Assembly (NCBI RefSeq): GCF_025997915.1 | Contig: NZ_AP026677.1 | Location: forward strand, 1,116,001 to 1,180,000 | Source of the DNA: Aquiluna sp. KACHI24 | GTDB taxonomy: Bacteria; Actinomycetota; Actinomycetes; Actinomycetales; Microbacteriaceae | Length of the DNA: 64,000 nt | Direction of reading: 5' to 3' | In this document: positions 44,579 to 53,949 of the stretch, piece by piece | How the letters are laid out: each line of letters starts with the position of its first letter | Position numbering within the stretch: position 1 is the first letter of the stretch | Notes under the pieces: generated by a model | What the model saw: only the letters and a program-made list of their open reading frames with translations | Database searches by the model: none | Told to the model about the DNA's origin: nothing | Position numbers and translations under genes: made by a program

Positions 44579-46683
44579 GCCTGAGCTCCGGCCTGGATGG
44601 CTGTGATCGCAATCGTGTTCACAATGTCATCAACCAGTGCACCTCTGGAGAGATCGTTCACCGGTTTTTTCAAGCCCTGCAAAATCGGTCCAATTGCCAG
44701 CGCACCTGCGGTGCGCTGCACGGCTTTATAGGTGTTGTTACCGGTATTCAAATCTGGAAACACAAACACGGTGGCTCTTCCGGCAACTGATGACCCAGGC
44801 AACTTGGTCTTGGCAACACCGGCATCGACAGCGGCATCAAACTGAATTGGACCCTCCACCGAGAGTTGAGGGGCACGATCGCGCACCAAGTTTGTGGCGT
44901 TGCGAACTCGGTCCACCTCCACACCCGATCCACTTTCGCCGGTTGAGTAGGAGAGCATCGCGACGTGAGGTTCGATATCGAAAGCCCTAGCGGTCTCAGC
45001 CGAAGAGATAGCGATGTCGGCAAGTTGCTCCTCGGTTGGCTCTGGAATCACCGCACAGTCGCCGTAAACGACGACTCGATCGCGCAATGCCATCAAGAAA
45101 ACACTCGATACCACTGAGACGCCAGGTTTGGTCTTGATGATTTGGAATGCTGGGGTGATGGTGTGTGCGGTGGTGTGACAGGCGCCTGAAACCATGCCGT
45201 CAGCGATGCCGAGCTGGACCAGCATGGTGCCGAAGTAGCTACCGTCGAGCATGATCTCGCGTGCCTTCTCCTCGGTCATTCCCTTGTGGGAGCGCAGCTT
45301 GACGTATTCAGCAACACAGGTTTGAAAGTGCTCTGACTTTGAAATCTCGATCAGCGTGGCACCCGACAGATCGAGCTTTAGGTCAATTGCCCTGGCGCGA
45401 ATTGCGCTGGGGTCACCCAAGATGATGAGGTTTGCAATACCTCGGGTGAGGACCTTGTGGGCAGCCTGTAGGACACGATCGTCATTGCCCTCAGGCAGCA
45501 CGATGGTCTTGCTTTTTGCTCTGGCTCGCTCGGCCAAAGAATGCTCAAACATCAGCGGTGTAATGGCGTCAGATTCCACCTCGGCTACACGTTGCGCGAG
45601 CGCTCCGCCTGGGACATGTTCCTCAAAAAGCTTTCTTGCCCTGGCGATCTTGCCTGGGTCCGACAGTGAGAGCATGCCGCGGGTGCGAATTACTTTCATG
45701 GTGGTGTCAAAACTGCCACCCGGGCATGCCACGACCGGGACAGTTGGTTTTACACCACGAATCAGTCTTGCGATGGTTTCGGGTAGCTCAAACCCGCCAT
45801 TGATGACAATTCCTGTGAGCTTGGGAAATGTGTCAGAGCTATCAGCCATAACCAGAGGAAGCAGGGCATCGGTGCGGTCAGAGGGTGCAACCACCACAGC
45901 GTTTTCCTTGAGCCTGGCCAAGACGTTGACCTCACTCATTGCGGCAACCACAACATCGAGGGCTTCATCCTTGAGTCGCTCTGGATCTCCGAAGACCAGC
46001 TCACCGGATACCGCATCCAGAACCTGCGACATTCTTGGAGCAACTAAGTAGGGATCCTCAGGGACCACCCAAATTGGCAAATCAGCCCCGACTGAGCTCC
46101 TCACAGAATCTGTGATTTGCCCAACCTCGCTGCCCGCACGATTCACGATGACTGCCAATAGTGTGGTGTTAGCTTCGGCGAGCTCCTGCATTGCTAGCTC
46201 GGCAACCTGCCCAATTTCTTTGGGTTCTCGAACCGGAGCCTGACCCAAGTTTTCCTCCCCGGTCAATGAGTTCCGGCCCGAGAGCACCAAGACCATCGGA
46301 GCTGCAAGGTTGGTTGCGACTTTGGCATTGAACGAGAGTTCGGCCGGCGAGACGACATCGGTGTAATCAGAACCCAGAATGACCATCGCATCAACGGTGG
46401 ATTCGATGGACTTAAACCTATGAATGATTTGCGCGAGAGCACGCTCGGGCGAGGAATGCACATCTTGGTAGTCGGCACCCGTGCAACTTTGAATGTCGAT
46501 GGTGGAGCCAGATAGCTCGTGGAGCATTTCCAGAACTGGGTCCTTGGCCTCGGCCTTAGGCGATACTGCTCGGAAGACCCCAACCCGGGCATGGGACTTC
46601 TTTAGATTGTCCAAGATGCCAAGAGCCACCGCCGATTTGATGGTGTGACCCTCGACCGATGCCACGTACACATTTCGAGCCAT
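44575..46683 (-). CDS. pta: Phosphate acetyltransferase (long form)
   Basis: A 702-aa enzyme that makes acetyl phosphate from acetyl-CoA. N-terminal BioD-like P-loop-derived domain (YVASVEGHTIKSAVALGILDNL, where the P-loop Lys/Thr region is altered), middle DRTGG-type region (ATNLAAPMVLVLSG, VVAPSDRTDALLPL), and C-terminal catalytic PTA domain (about 375-700: IVLPEGNDDRVLQAAHKV, MVSGACHTTAHTITPAFQIIK, MLSYSTGESGSG). ATG 46683 is chosen; the in-frame extension to 46743 encodes nothing conserved. It has no ribosome site and may be leaderless. First gene of pta-ackA. Confidence 0.95.
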   Translation of the reverse strand: MARNVYVASVEGHTIKSAVALGILDNLKKSHARVGVFRAVSPKAEAKDPVLEMLHELSGSTIDIQSCTGADYQDVHSSPERALAQIIHRFKSIESTVDAMVILGSDYTDVVSPAELSFNAKVATNLAAPMVLVLSGRNSLTGEENLGQAPVREPKEIGQVAELAMQELAEANTTLLAVIVNRAGSEVGQITDSVRSSVGADLPIWVVPEDPYLVAPRMSQVLDAVSGELVFGDPERLKDEALDVVVAAMSEVNVLARLKENAVVVAPSDRTDALLPLVMADSSDTFPKLTGIVINGGFELPETIARLIRGVKPTVPVVACPGGSFDTTMKVIRTRGMLSLSDPGKIARARKLFEEHVPGGALAQRVAEVESDAITPLMFEHSLAERARAKSKTIVLPEGNDDRVLQAAHKVLTRGIANLIILGDPSAIRARAIDLKLDLSGATLIEISKSEHFQTCVAEYVKLRSHKGMTEEKAREIMLDGSYFGTMLVQLGIADGMVSGACHTTAHTITPAFQIIKTKPGVSVVSSVFLMALRDRVVVYGDCAVIPEPTEEQLADIAISSAETARAFDIEPHVAMLSYSTGESGSGVEVDRVRNATNLVRDRAPQLSVEGPIQFDAAVDAGVAKTKLPGSSVAGRATVFVFPDLNTGNNTYKAVQRTAGALAIGPILQGLKKPVNDLSRGALVDDIVNTIAITAIQAGAQA

Positions 46684-46797
46684 AACTAAAGGGTAACGCA
46701 CTCGGAATTTGCCGTTCAGTCGACCATTTCCAGGGTTGGTCACAGCTAGTCTGGAGGCAGTTGCTCGGTTAGAGCTTTTGCGTACAAGGAGGTTCGC

Positions 46798-48189
46798 ATG
46801 TCAGTAAACAGCGTTTCCGTAACTGCCCTGGAGATAACCCAGACCGAAGCCTGGGATGTCATCAAATCATCAGCGCTTACATTGCGCGGACACCAGATTC
46901 ACGATGGCAGCATCCCAGAAAAATCCGCTCACAAAATGTGTTCAATTGCAGCCGCGGGTATCGCCGGAGCTCTCAGAGAGCTAGCCAAGCTGCTGAGCCA
47001 TGACAGCGATTATCTACTGGCATGTGCCGAGGATTTTGAACGCTGGTCTGATTCAGGCTTTGGGGTCCCGGACTTTTATAACTCGCTAGATAAGTTTCAA
47101 CCCCAAATATCAAGAGCCGATGGTGTTGCACACCTAGTGGTATTTCCGATGTACACCCAAAACGGCTCGACCGATCGTCTGGTTGAAGCCGTGGTTCTGG
47201 AGGTGATCTGGCCAAAGTTTGTCGCAGAACTCGAGCAGACCTTCACTAACCCGGCATTCCTGCCAGTTCGATTCTTAGATTTCACCCCCGGTTACCTCAC
47301 CAACTCAGCGGTGATATTTCCAGAGTCGGTTGCCGTGACACCTCGGGTTCCAGAGGGGTCTCCTGATGGCACCCAACCTGCACTTCCAGAGTTCAACTGG
47401 GGAGGCATCTTTGCCGACCGAGAGGCAGCTCGATTCAGGAAAGTGGTCGCCGCGGCCAGCGAGATCACCAGACTCGAGCTTCCTCGTGAAGCGCAATCGC
47501 TGCTCGGCGATCAAGAGCTCGCGGAGCAAACCTTTGTGATGTGGGACCTAATTCACGATCGAACTCACATGCGCGGGGACCTGCCATTTGATCCCTTCAT
47601 GATCAAACAGCGCATGCCGTTTTTCCTCTACGGTCTAGAGGAGTTGCGTTGCGACCTCACGGCATTTCGTGAGTCAGTAAAACTCTCTCGGGATTCTCAA
47701 GTCGATGCCGAAACCAGAAGATTCGCCCAATTGGTTCAATACGCAATCCTTTTCGATCGCATCTTCAGATTCCCGCTCACCGGGACCCGAAAGCGTAATT
47801 ACGACTCGGTTGCGGGCCAGCTCCTTTTTGCCTACCTCCACAGAAGAGGGGTGTTGCACTGGACTGACACACAGCTCGCCATCGATTGGGCTGAGCTGCC
47901 TGACATGGTGGTTGCACTTTCAGATGAGATCAATCAGCTGTATTTCGACTCAATCGACAGGCCAAAGGTGGTTCACTGGTTGAAGGCCTACGAGCTAGTC
48001 TCGACCTGGTTAGCACCGCATCCAGCATCAAGCTGGCAGCGTGCTGAACTACCATTTGGTGGTACTCCATCCGAGCTAACCGACAAAGTCTTGGATGACG
48101 AGTTCCCACTTTCGATGTTCTATGAGGCGCTTACGAAGAAAATGGCTCCGGTCATCCAATCCACGATTGGCATCACCGGTAAGAACTAA
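46798..48189 (+). CDS. DUF6421-like protein
   Basis: A 463-aa soluble protein without signal or membrane span. It resembles the actinobacterial DUF6421 family. Notable are VVFPMYTQNGSTDRLVEAVVLEVIWPKFVAELE, FGGIF-like LPEFNWGGIFADREAARFR, and a DLIHDRTHMRGDLPFDPFMIKQRMPFFLYGLEELRCDL segment where HDRTH and E/D residues look like a metal site. Function is unknown. The ribosome site AAGGAGG is excellent (6-base spacing). It is followed by a threonine-aldolase-like gene, probably in the same transcript. Confidence 0.72.
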   Translation: MSVNSVSVTALEITQTEAWDVIKSSALTLRGHQIHDGSIPEKSAHKMCSIAAAGIAGALRELAKLLSHDSDYLLACAEDFERWSDSGFGVPDFYNSLDKFQPQISRADGVAHLVVFPMYTQNGSTDRLVEAVVLEVIWPKFVAELEQTFTNPAFLPVRFLDFTPGYLTNSAVIFPESVAVTPRVPEGSPDGTQPALPEFNWGGIFADREAARFRKVVAAASEITRLELPREAQSLLGDQELAEQTFVMWDLIHDRTHMRGDLPFDPFMIKQRMPFFLYGLEELRCDLTAFRESVKLSRDSQVDAETRRFAQLVQYAILFDRIFRFPLTGTRKRNYDSVAGQLLFAYLHRRGVLHWTDTQLAIDWAELPDMVVALSDEINQLYFDSIDRPKVVHWLKAYELVSTWLAPHPASSWQRAELPFGGTPSELTDKVLDDEFPLSMFYEALTKKMAPVIQSTIGITGKN

Positions 48190-48212
48190 CCCAACCTTTG
48201 AAAGGGCATGGA

Positions 48213-49277
48213 TTGAAGCTTCACGATGAAAGCTGGCGCGGCTTTGCAAGCGACAACTACTCAGGCGTTCACCCAGAGGTGCTGCAGGCATTGGCCGAGG
48301 CCAATTTAGGTCACCAGACTGCATATGGTGAAGACCAATACACGGCTCGACTGAGTGAAGTAATCAAGGAGCATTTCGGATCACAAGCCGAGGTCTTCCC
48401 GGTGTTCAACGGCACGGGTGCAAACGTGGTGGGACTGACTTCCATGATGCCTCGCTGGGGAGCGGTCATCTGCTCAAATCTCGCCCACATCCATACCGAT
48501 GAGGGTGGTGCTCCGGAGCGAGTCAGCGGTCTAAAGCTATTCACGGTTGAGCATCAAAATGGCAAGTTGACACCTGAGTTGATAGCCACCCAGGTGTTCG
48601 GAATCGGAGATGAGCACCGCGCTCAGCCGATGGTGGTTTCAATTACTCAGACCACCGAAGTCGGAACGGTCTATTCGCCCCAAGAGATTCGAGCAATCGC
48701 AGACTATGCCCACTCGCAGGGATTACTACTGCATCTAGATGGTGCCCGGTTATGGAACGCGGCTGCGGCGCTTGGCGTGCCCTTTAGCGATTTCACCACG
48801 GCAGCTGGGGTTGACGTCTTGAGCCTAGGAGGCACCAAGAACGGTTTGATGGGTGCAGAGGCGATTGTGGTTTTGAACCCCAAGGCCAGCGATGGATTGA
48901 TCTACCTCCGCAAACTCTCAATGCAGCTTGCCTCAAAGATGAGATTCGTTTCGGCACAGCTGCTGACTCTGTTTGAAAATGACCTAGGCATTCGATCCGC
49001 CTCTCACGCAAACGCAATGGCGCAGCGACTTCGCCGAGGACTTGAGGCCAAGATCGATAGCGGAGAGATTTCAGGCCTTCGATTCACGAACCCGACCATG
49101 GCCAACGCGGTGTTTGCGAGTTTGGATAACCAGGTCGCCGATCGAATTCGTGCCAAGGTCAAGTTCTACGACTGGGAGCGCGCCATCGGCGAGGTTAGGT
49201 GGATGTGTGCGTTTGACACGACCGAGCAGGATGTCGATAACTTCATCAACATCATCTCCGAAGAGCTAAATCGCTAG
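48213..49277 (+). CDS. Threonine aldolase-family PLP enzyme
   Basis: A 354-aa fold-type I PLP enzyme of the beta-eliminating lyase group. FASDNYSGVHPEVLQAL and GHQTAYGEDQYTARL are the N-terminal hallmarks; PVFNGTGANVVGL binds the phosphate; LLLHLDGARLWNAA holds the PLP Asp, and LSLGGTKNGLMGAEA the Schiff-base Lys. Likely cleaves L- or allo-threonine to glycine and acetaldehyde. TTG 48213 is chosen because AAAGGG lies 6 bases upstream; an in-frame TTG at 48198 has no site. It converges with dacB, overlapping by 4 bases. Confidence 0.9.
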   Translation: MKLHDESWRGFASDNYSGVHPEVLQALAEANLGHQTAYGEDQYTARLSEVIKEHFGSQAEVFPVFNGTGANVVGLTSMMPRWGAVICSNLAHIHTDEGGAPERVSGLKLFTVEHQNGKLTPELIATQVFGIGDEHRAQPMVVSITQTTEVGTVYSPQEIRAIADYAHSQGLLLHLDGARLWNAAAALGVPFSDFTTAAGVDVLSLGGTKNGLMGAEAIVVLNPKASDGLIYLRKLSMQLASKMRFVSAQLLTLFENDLGIRSASHANAMAQRLRRGLEAKIDSGEISGLRFTNPTMANAVFASLDNQVADRIRAKVKFYDWERAIGEVRWMCAFDTTEQDVDNFINIISEELNR

Positions 49278-50581
49278 TTGTTGGTGAGTGAAGCACCGCA
49301 CTTATAGAAACCAAACACCAGCTTGTCCATGGCAGCCCGGTTTTCATAGGAGACACTGTCCCAAAGGTTGTAAACGGTAAAGATCAAATCGGTTCCGTCT
49401 TGAGCCTTGATCTTTCCCGCTAGCGAATAGCCGGTCCGGATCCAGCCGGTCTTCGCCTCGATGTTGAAAAGCGCTGGACGCTGCTCGCCGGAGATAAAGC
49501 GATAGCGCAGCGACCCCGGCTTTCCGGATACCGGCATGCCGGCAATCACGGCCGAGTGCGAAGCTTGGTTTGCATAGATCTGAGTCAAGACATCGTTGAC
49601 CAGCTTGGCGGGAACTTTGTTCAGCCTTGATAATCCAGAACCATCAACGATCTGCATGCCCTTGGTGTCGATGCCGCGGGCCTGAAGGGCTTTTTGGTAC
49701 GCCTTGGTAAGCGAGGTGGCTGAACCATCAAAGCCAAGTGCAATCGAAGAGAGTCGACCTAGAGATTCGGCCAAGGCATTGTCAGAAACATTCAATGTGT
49801 TTTGAATCCACTTGGAGATAGGCTGCGATTTCACGCTCGCGATGACACTTGAGCTGGTGGGTAACTTGCCAACAACTGCCGAGGCGCTCTGCGCAAGTCC
49901 GTATTTTCGGAGCGACTGCAGGAACAAAGTCCCAGCCTGGGATATCGGTTTTGCGGTTCTTTGACCGATAAACACGTTTTGATTCTTGGAGCTCGTGAGC
50001 CTGCCGGCATCAATTTGTAAGGCTGAAACAGGGGCCATGTAGCCCTGGGATAGGCCGCGCTTATCCCAGGTCGAGTGCCAGTCTTCTTTTGCGCCATACA
50101 GCGAGCTGTCCAGCACAACCTCAGAAATGGTGACCTTGTTCTTTTTTGCCCAGCTGGCAATTTGCTTGGATAGCGAATCGAGCTTTGGTCCACCCGAGTA
50201 ATAGGAGGTGATGTTTCCAGGCATCCGCGAAAGCGTCACGTCTCCGGCACCAACCAGATAGATGCGACCCGATGTGCTGTCGGCAAAGACTTTGGTTTCA
50301 ACCTGGTAATCAGGACCTAGGGCATCTAGGGCAACCACCGAGGTGATCACCTTCATAACCGATGCCGTCCGGGCTGGGGTTTGAGCATTTCTAGAGAAAA
50401 GCACCTCGGAAGTATCAGCTCTTCTCACCTCGGCATGCAAAGACCTGATGCCTTTTGATTTGGCTAGCGAGCTCACCGAGCATGGTGCCAGATTCCCCGG
50501 TTCAGCACTTGCCGCAAGCGGTGTCAGTGCCCCAAACAGCAACCCCAGGGCTGCGACCGCAGCAATCGATCTCTTTCTCAA
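49274..50581 (-). CDS. dacB: D-alanyl-D-alanine carboxypeptidase/endopeptidase (PBP4 type)
   Basis: A 435-aa exported penicillin-binding protein. Signal peptide MRKRSIAAVAALGLLFGALT...ASAEP. The active-site triad motifs are present: SVMK at 74-77 (SxxK), SDN in LNVSDNALAESL, and KTGW in NIEAKTGWIRTG. Class C PBP4 family; trims or cuts peptidoglycan stem peptides outside the membrane. A long insertion between SxxK and SxN (about 190 residues) is usual. Divergent from gnd, 157 bases away. Confidence 0.93.
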   Translation of the reverse strand: MRKRSIAAVAALGLLFGALTPLAASAEPGNLAPCSVSSLAKSKGIRSLHAEVRRADTSEVLFSRNAQTPARTASVMKVITSVVALDALGPDYQVETKVFADSTSGRIYLVGAGDVTLSRMPGNITSYYSGGPKLDSLSKQIASWAKKNKVTISEVVLDSSLYGAKEDWHSTWDKRGLSQGYMAPVSALQIDAGRLTSSKNQNVFIGQRTAKPISQAGTLFLQSLRKYGLAQSASAVVGKLPTSSSVIASVKSQPISKWIQNTLNVSDNALAESLGRLSSIALGFDGSATSLTKAYQKALQARGIDTKGMQIVDGSGLSRLNKVPAKLVNDVLTQIYANQASHSAVIAGMPVSGKPGSLRYRFISGEQRPALFNIEAKTGWIRTGYSLAGKIKAQDGTDLIFTVYNLWDSVSYENRAAMDKLVFGFYKCGASLTNN

Positions 50582-50738
50582 GCCAAACCTCCAGGCCAGA
50601 AGGCTAACAACCGATGCGGAAACTACGTCTTTGCCACCAGCTTTTTCACTAAATTCTGAGGTTTTGCGCTAGCCTTTACTACAAATTCCGCCCGATGTAG
50701 CGCGAGCCAATCCCATTTACTTTTCAAGGAAATTTCTC

Positions 50739-52187
50739 ATGAGTGAAAAAGCAAACATTGGTGTTGTTGGACTCGCAGTTATGGGCTCAAACCTGGCCCG
50801 CAACCTCGCCTCCCGTGAGGGTAACCGCGTTGCGGTTTACAACCGCTCGGTCGAGCGCACCGAGCTGCTGGTCAACGAGCACCCAGAGGCAAACTTCATC
50901 GCCGCTCAAACCATTGATGAATTTGTCGCTTCTTTAGCAAAGCCGAGAACCGCCATCATCATGGTTCAGGCTGGAGCGGGCACTGACGCGGTAATCAACC
51001 AGCTAGCGGAGCGCTTTGAGCCAGGCGACATCATCGTCGATGGCGGTAACGCACTTTTCACTGACACCATCCGTCGTGAGAAGGAAGTCTCTGCAAAGGG
51101 CATCAACTTCGTGGGTGCTGGCATCTCGGGCGGTGAAGAGGGTGCCCTAAAGGGGCCATCGATCATGCCTGGTGGTAGCGCCGAGGCTTATAAGACTCTA
51201 GGTCCAATCCTGGCTTCAATCGCTGCGGTTGCAGAAGGTGAGCCATGTGTCACTCACGTTGGTACCGACGGTGCTGGTCACTTTGTAAAGATGATCCACA
51301 ACGGCATCGAATACGCCGACATGCAGCTGATTGCTGAGGCCTACGACATTCTTCGCCAGGCCGGAAACTACACCCCAGCTGAGGTTGCAGAGATTTTTGG
51401 TGAGTGGAACAAGGGCGACCTTGAGTCCTTCTTGATCGAGATCACCGCCGAGGTGCTAAAGCAGGTTGACGCCAAGACTGGCAAGCCATTCGTTGATGTG
51501 GTTTTGGACCAGGCTGGTTCCAAGGGCACCGGTGTTTGGACTGTGCAAACCTCTCTGAACCTTGGTGTCCCAGTCTCCGGTATCGCCGAGGCAGTGTTTG
51601 CAAGAAGCCTCTCCTCACAGGCTACTCAGCGCGCTGCAGCAGGCAACCTGCCATCTCACGCCACCAAGTGGGAGGTGGCGGACAAGAAGGCTTTTGTTGA
51701 GGCAGTTCGTAAGGCGCTCTATGCATCCAAGTTGGTTGCCTATGCCCAGGGCTTTGATGCCATTCGTGCTGGTGCAAAGGAATACAACTGGGAGATTGAT
51801 CTTGGTGCTGTGTCCAAGATTTGGCGCGGCGGATGCATCATTCGCGCTCAGTTCCTAAACCGCATCGCCGATGCTTATGCTCAAAACCCAAGCCTTGAGT
51901 CTTTGATTCTGGACCCATACTTCACAAACGCTGTAGCCGAGGCAGTCGGTGCCTGGCGTGAGGTAGTAGCCAAGGCAAGCCTTGCAGGTATTCCAGTTCC
52001 AGCGTTCGCCTCTTCCCTGAGCTACTACGACGGTCTTCGCTCCCCTCGACTTCCAGCTGCGCTGGTGCAGGGTCAGCGTGACTTCTTTGGTGCTCACACC
52101 TACAAGCGTGTAGACCTACCGGGCGTGTTCCACACCCTGTGGTCTGGAGATCGCAGCGAGATCGAAACCACTCCTTCCTCGCACTAG
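50739..52187 (+). CDS. gnd: 6-phosphogluconate dehydrogenase (decarboxylating, NADP-dependent)
   Basis: A 482-aa oxidative pentose phosphate enzyme that gives ribulose-5-phosphate, CO2 and NADPH. The Rossmann motif GLAVMGSNLARNLAS opens the protein with the NADP-type RS (YNRSVERTELL). The substrate site is GAGISGGEEGALKGPSIMPGG and KMIHNGIEYADMQLIAEAYD, and the C-terminal helical domain (IWRGGCIIRAQFLN) is complete. A strong ribosome site (CAAGGA) precedes the ATG; the 157-base gap upstream holds no gene and shows no clear regulatory motif by eye. Confidence 0.97.
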   Translation: MSEKANIGVVGLAVMGSNLARNLASREGNRVAVYNRSVERTELLVNEHPEANFIAAQTIDEFVASLAKPRTAIIMVQAGAGTDAVINQLAERFEPGDIIVDGGNALFTDTIRREKEVSAKGINFVGAGISGGEEGALKGPSIMPGGSAEAYKTLGPILASIAAVAEGEPCVTHVGTDGAGHFVKMIHNGIEYADMQLIAEAYDILRQAGNYTPAEVAEIFGEWNKGDLESFLIEITAEVLKQVDAKTGKPFVDVVLDQAGSKGTGVWTVQTSLNLGVPVSGIAEAVFARSLSSQATQRAAAGNLPSHATKWEVADKKAFVEAVRKALYASKLVAYAQGFDAIRAGAKEYNWEIDLGAVSKIWRGGCIIRAQFLNRIADAYAQNPSLESLILDPYFTNAVAEAVGAWREVVAKASLAGIPVPAFASSLSYYDGLRSPRLPAALVQGQRDFFGAHTYKRVDLPGVFHTLWSGDRSEIETTPSSH

Positions 52188-52203
52188 GGAGTAACCTTGG
52201 CGG

Positions 52204-53070
52204 GTGCGCTCGCATTGGATTTGGCTCTTCATACCGATGGCCCTGATTTGGGGTTCGAGCTTTCTATTTACTGAGCTTTCGCTTCAGCTAACTACCTATT
52301 TCGGTGTTGCCTTTTGGCGCACCTTTCTAGGTGCAGTCTCGATGGCACTACTTGGCCTTGTCATGAAGCTGGCCTTCCCCAAGGGCAAACAGTGGCTGCA
52401 CCTGTGGGTGGCAGGGCTATTCATGAGCGCTATCCCATTCGCGCTTTTCTCTTACGCCCAACAATCGACCACCAGCATCTTGGCAGCAATCATCGGCGCC
52501 TCGATGCCGATGTTCACCCTGCTTGCGATTATGACCATCTATCGCACCGAGCGAGTTACCCTGATCGCCACCGTAGGTCTATTGATAGGCCTTGTTGGCG
52601 TGGCGATAACCCTTGGGGTTTGGGAGGGTTTCGGAGAAAACGATCCGCTGGCGATTTTGGCCCTGGTATTCGCAGCGGTTTCCTACGGCATCGGAACTCC
52701 TTACATCAAAAAGTTCATTACCCCGATGGGTCTTCACGGTGTGACCTCAGCCGCCGGACAGGTGGGTATGGCTGCGCTGACCCTGCTGCCGCTGTATCTT
52801 CTGACCGGTCCGCTCTTCATCGCAGCGCCAAGGCTCGAAACCGTTGGTGCACTTTTGGCACTTGGGGTCCTGGGTTCTGGGTTTGCCTACCGGCTTTATC
52901 ACGGCGTCATCGCGAGCGCCGGCAGCACAACCGCATCGCTAGTCACCTTCTCAAACCCGGTGGTCGCAACCATCTGGGGAGTTCTACTTCTTGGTGAAAC
53001 CCTGCACTGGTATGAACCGGTTGGGGCGGTTGTGGTAATCCTTGGCGCTTACCTAGCTCAGCGCCGGTAA
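52204..53070 (+). CDS. EamA/DMT-family transporter
   Basis: A 288-aa, ten-helix inner-membrane protein with two EamA repeats. It opens IWLFIPMALIWGSSFLFTELS, the usual first-helix W-G-S-F signature, and the second repeat ends NPVVATIWGVLLLGETLHWYEPVGAVVVILGAYL. The family exports metabolites such as amino acids or drugs; the substrate is unknown. The start is GTG 52204, 16 bases after gnd; the two genes may share a transcript. Confidence 0.88.
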   Translation: MRSHWIWLFIPMALIWGSSFLFTELSLQLTTYFGVAFWRTFLGAVSMALLGLVMKLAFPKGKQWLHLWVAGLFMSAIPFALFSYAQQSTTSILAAIIGASMPMFTLLAIMTIYRTERVTLIATVGLLIGLVGVAITLGVWEGFGENDPLAILALVFAAVSYGIGTPYIKKFITPMGLHGVTSAAGQVGMAALTLLPLYLLTGPLFIAAPRLETVGALLALGVLGSGFAYRLYHGVIASAGSTTASLVTFSNPVVATIWGVLLLGETLHWYEPVGAVVVILGAYLAQRR

Positions 53071-53949
53071 TACAACCGCTCGCCAAATCAACATCGGCTC
53101 AAAGCCAAGACCGAAGTAGAGATCCAGCGCTCCGGAGTCGTTACCAGTGTCGGCACCAAGTGCAACGGAGTCAAAACCCCTTGCCAAGTAATAGGTAGCC
53201 ACATGATTCAAGAGCGTTTTGCCGATCCCGATGCCGCGGTACTCGCTCAAAACTCCAAGCTTGTCGACCCAGCCTCCGTTTTGGTCGGCCCTGGAATCAT
53301 CGGCTATCAAAAACCCGGCCGGCTGGGCGTCGTAGTAGGCAATTAGAAATCCGTTTGGGTCCATAGACTCGATTGACTTTCGCTGTCTGAGCCAAGCGTC
53401 GAAAGCTATCGGCACATACCCAAAATGCTCCGAGAAAGTCTTGGACTCAAGCTCATGAATCAGCTTTGCGTTGGCATCAAAGTTAACCGACCGAATCTCG
53501 AGCTGCGGGTTCGAGTGAGGCACTGCCTGGGAGATGTTTCTCCACACCAGTTTCCAGTAATCCCGGTAGTGCTGAAAACCGAACTCAGAGAAGAGCTGAT
53601 GCAGCTGCACATCGTTTTTGTTGCCCGCGGCGCGGATCTTGAATCCGGGTCGATTCGCTTTGGTCCACTCAATCCCGAATTGAAGGAGCTCTTTCGCTAC
53701 ATCGTCGGAGCAGTCGGTAAAGAGATCGAGATCGACCCAATTCTTAGCGCTATCAGTTTGGATAAACAGCGCCGCATCCAATCGATCCTGTTCATGACCA
53801 AAGACCACCGCTGGTTCACCAAAGCCCTGAAACCACTGCGGCATCTCGCTCAGTGGGTAGAGCTCGATCTCGGGGTCAACTCGAAGCTCATGCGTGTTGG
53901 CAACCTTTAGAGTTGCCTCGGCATCATCAAGAGTCAGCGGGCGAATCAA
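53053..53949 (-). CDS. GNAT-family N-acetyltransferase (two-module)
   Basis: A 298-aa protein. The C-terminal half holds the acetyl-CoA-binding motif: VDKLGVLSEYRGIGIGKTLLNHVATYY, with R-G-x-G-x-G, then SVALGADTGNDSGALDLYFGLGFEPM. The N-terminal half (MIRPLTLDDAEATLKVANTHELR...) looks like a second, degenerate GNAT module. The acceptor is unknown; mycothiol synthase MshD also has two modules, but its specific residues are not shown here. The TTG start follows AGGAAG at 7 bases and overlaps the upstream MFS gene by 4 bases. Confidence 0.85.
   Translation of the reverse strand: MIRPLTLDDAEATLKVANTHELRVDPEIELYPLSEMPQWFQGFGEPAVVFGHEQDRLDAALFIQTDSAKNWVDLDLFTDCSDDVAKELLQFGIEWTKANRPGFKIRAAGNKNDVQLHQLFSEFGFQHYRDYWKLVWRNISQAVPHSNPQLEIRSVNFDANAKLIHELESKTFSEHFGYVPIAFDAWLRQRKSIESMDPNGFLIAYYDAQPAGFLIADDSRADQNGGWVDKLGVLSEYRGIGIGKTLLNHVATYYLARGFDSVALGADTGNDSGALDLYFGLGFEPMLIWRAVVLPALS

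Noticed and set aside
50582-50738. Riboswitch or small RNA upstream of gnd
   Set aside because: No conserved motif or stable stem was seen by eye; only an ordinary ribosome site is clear.
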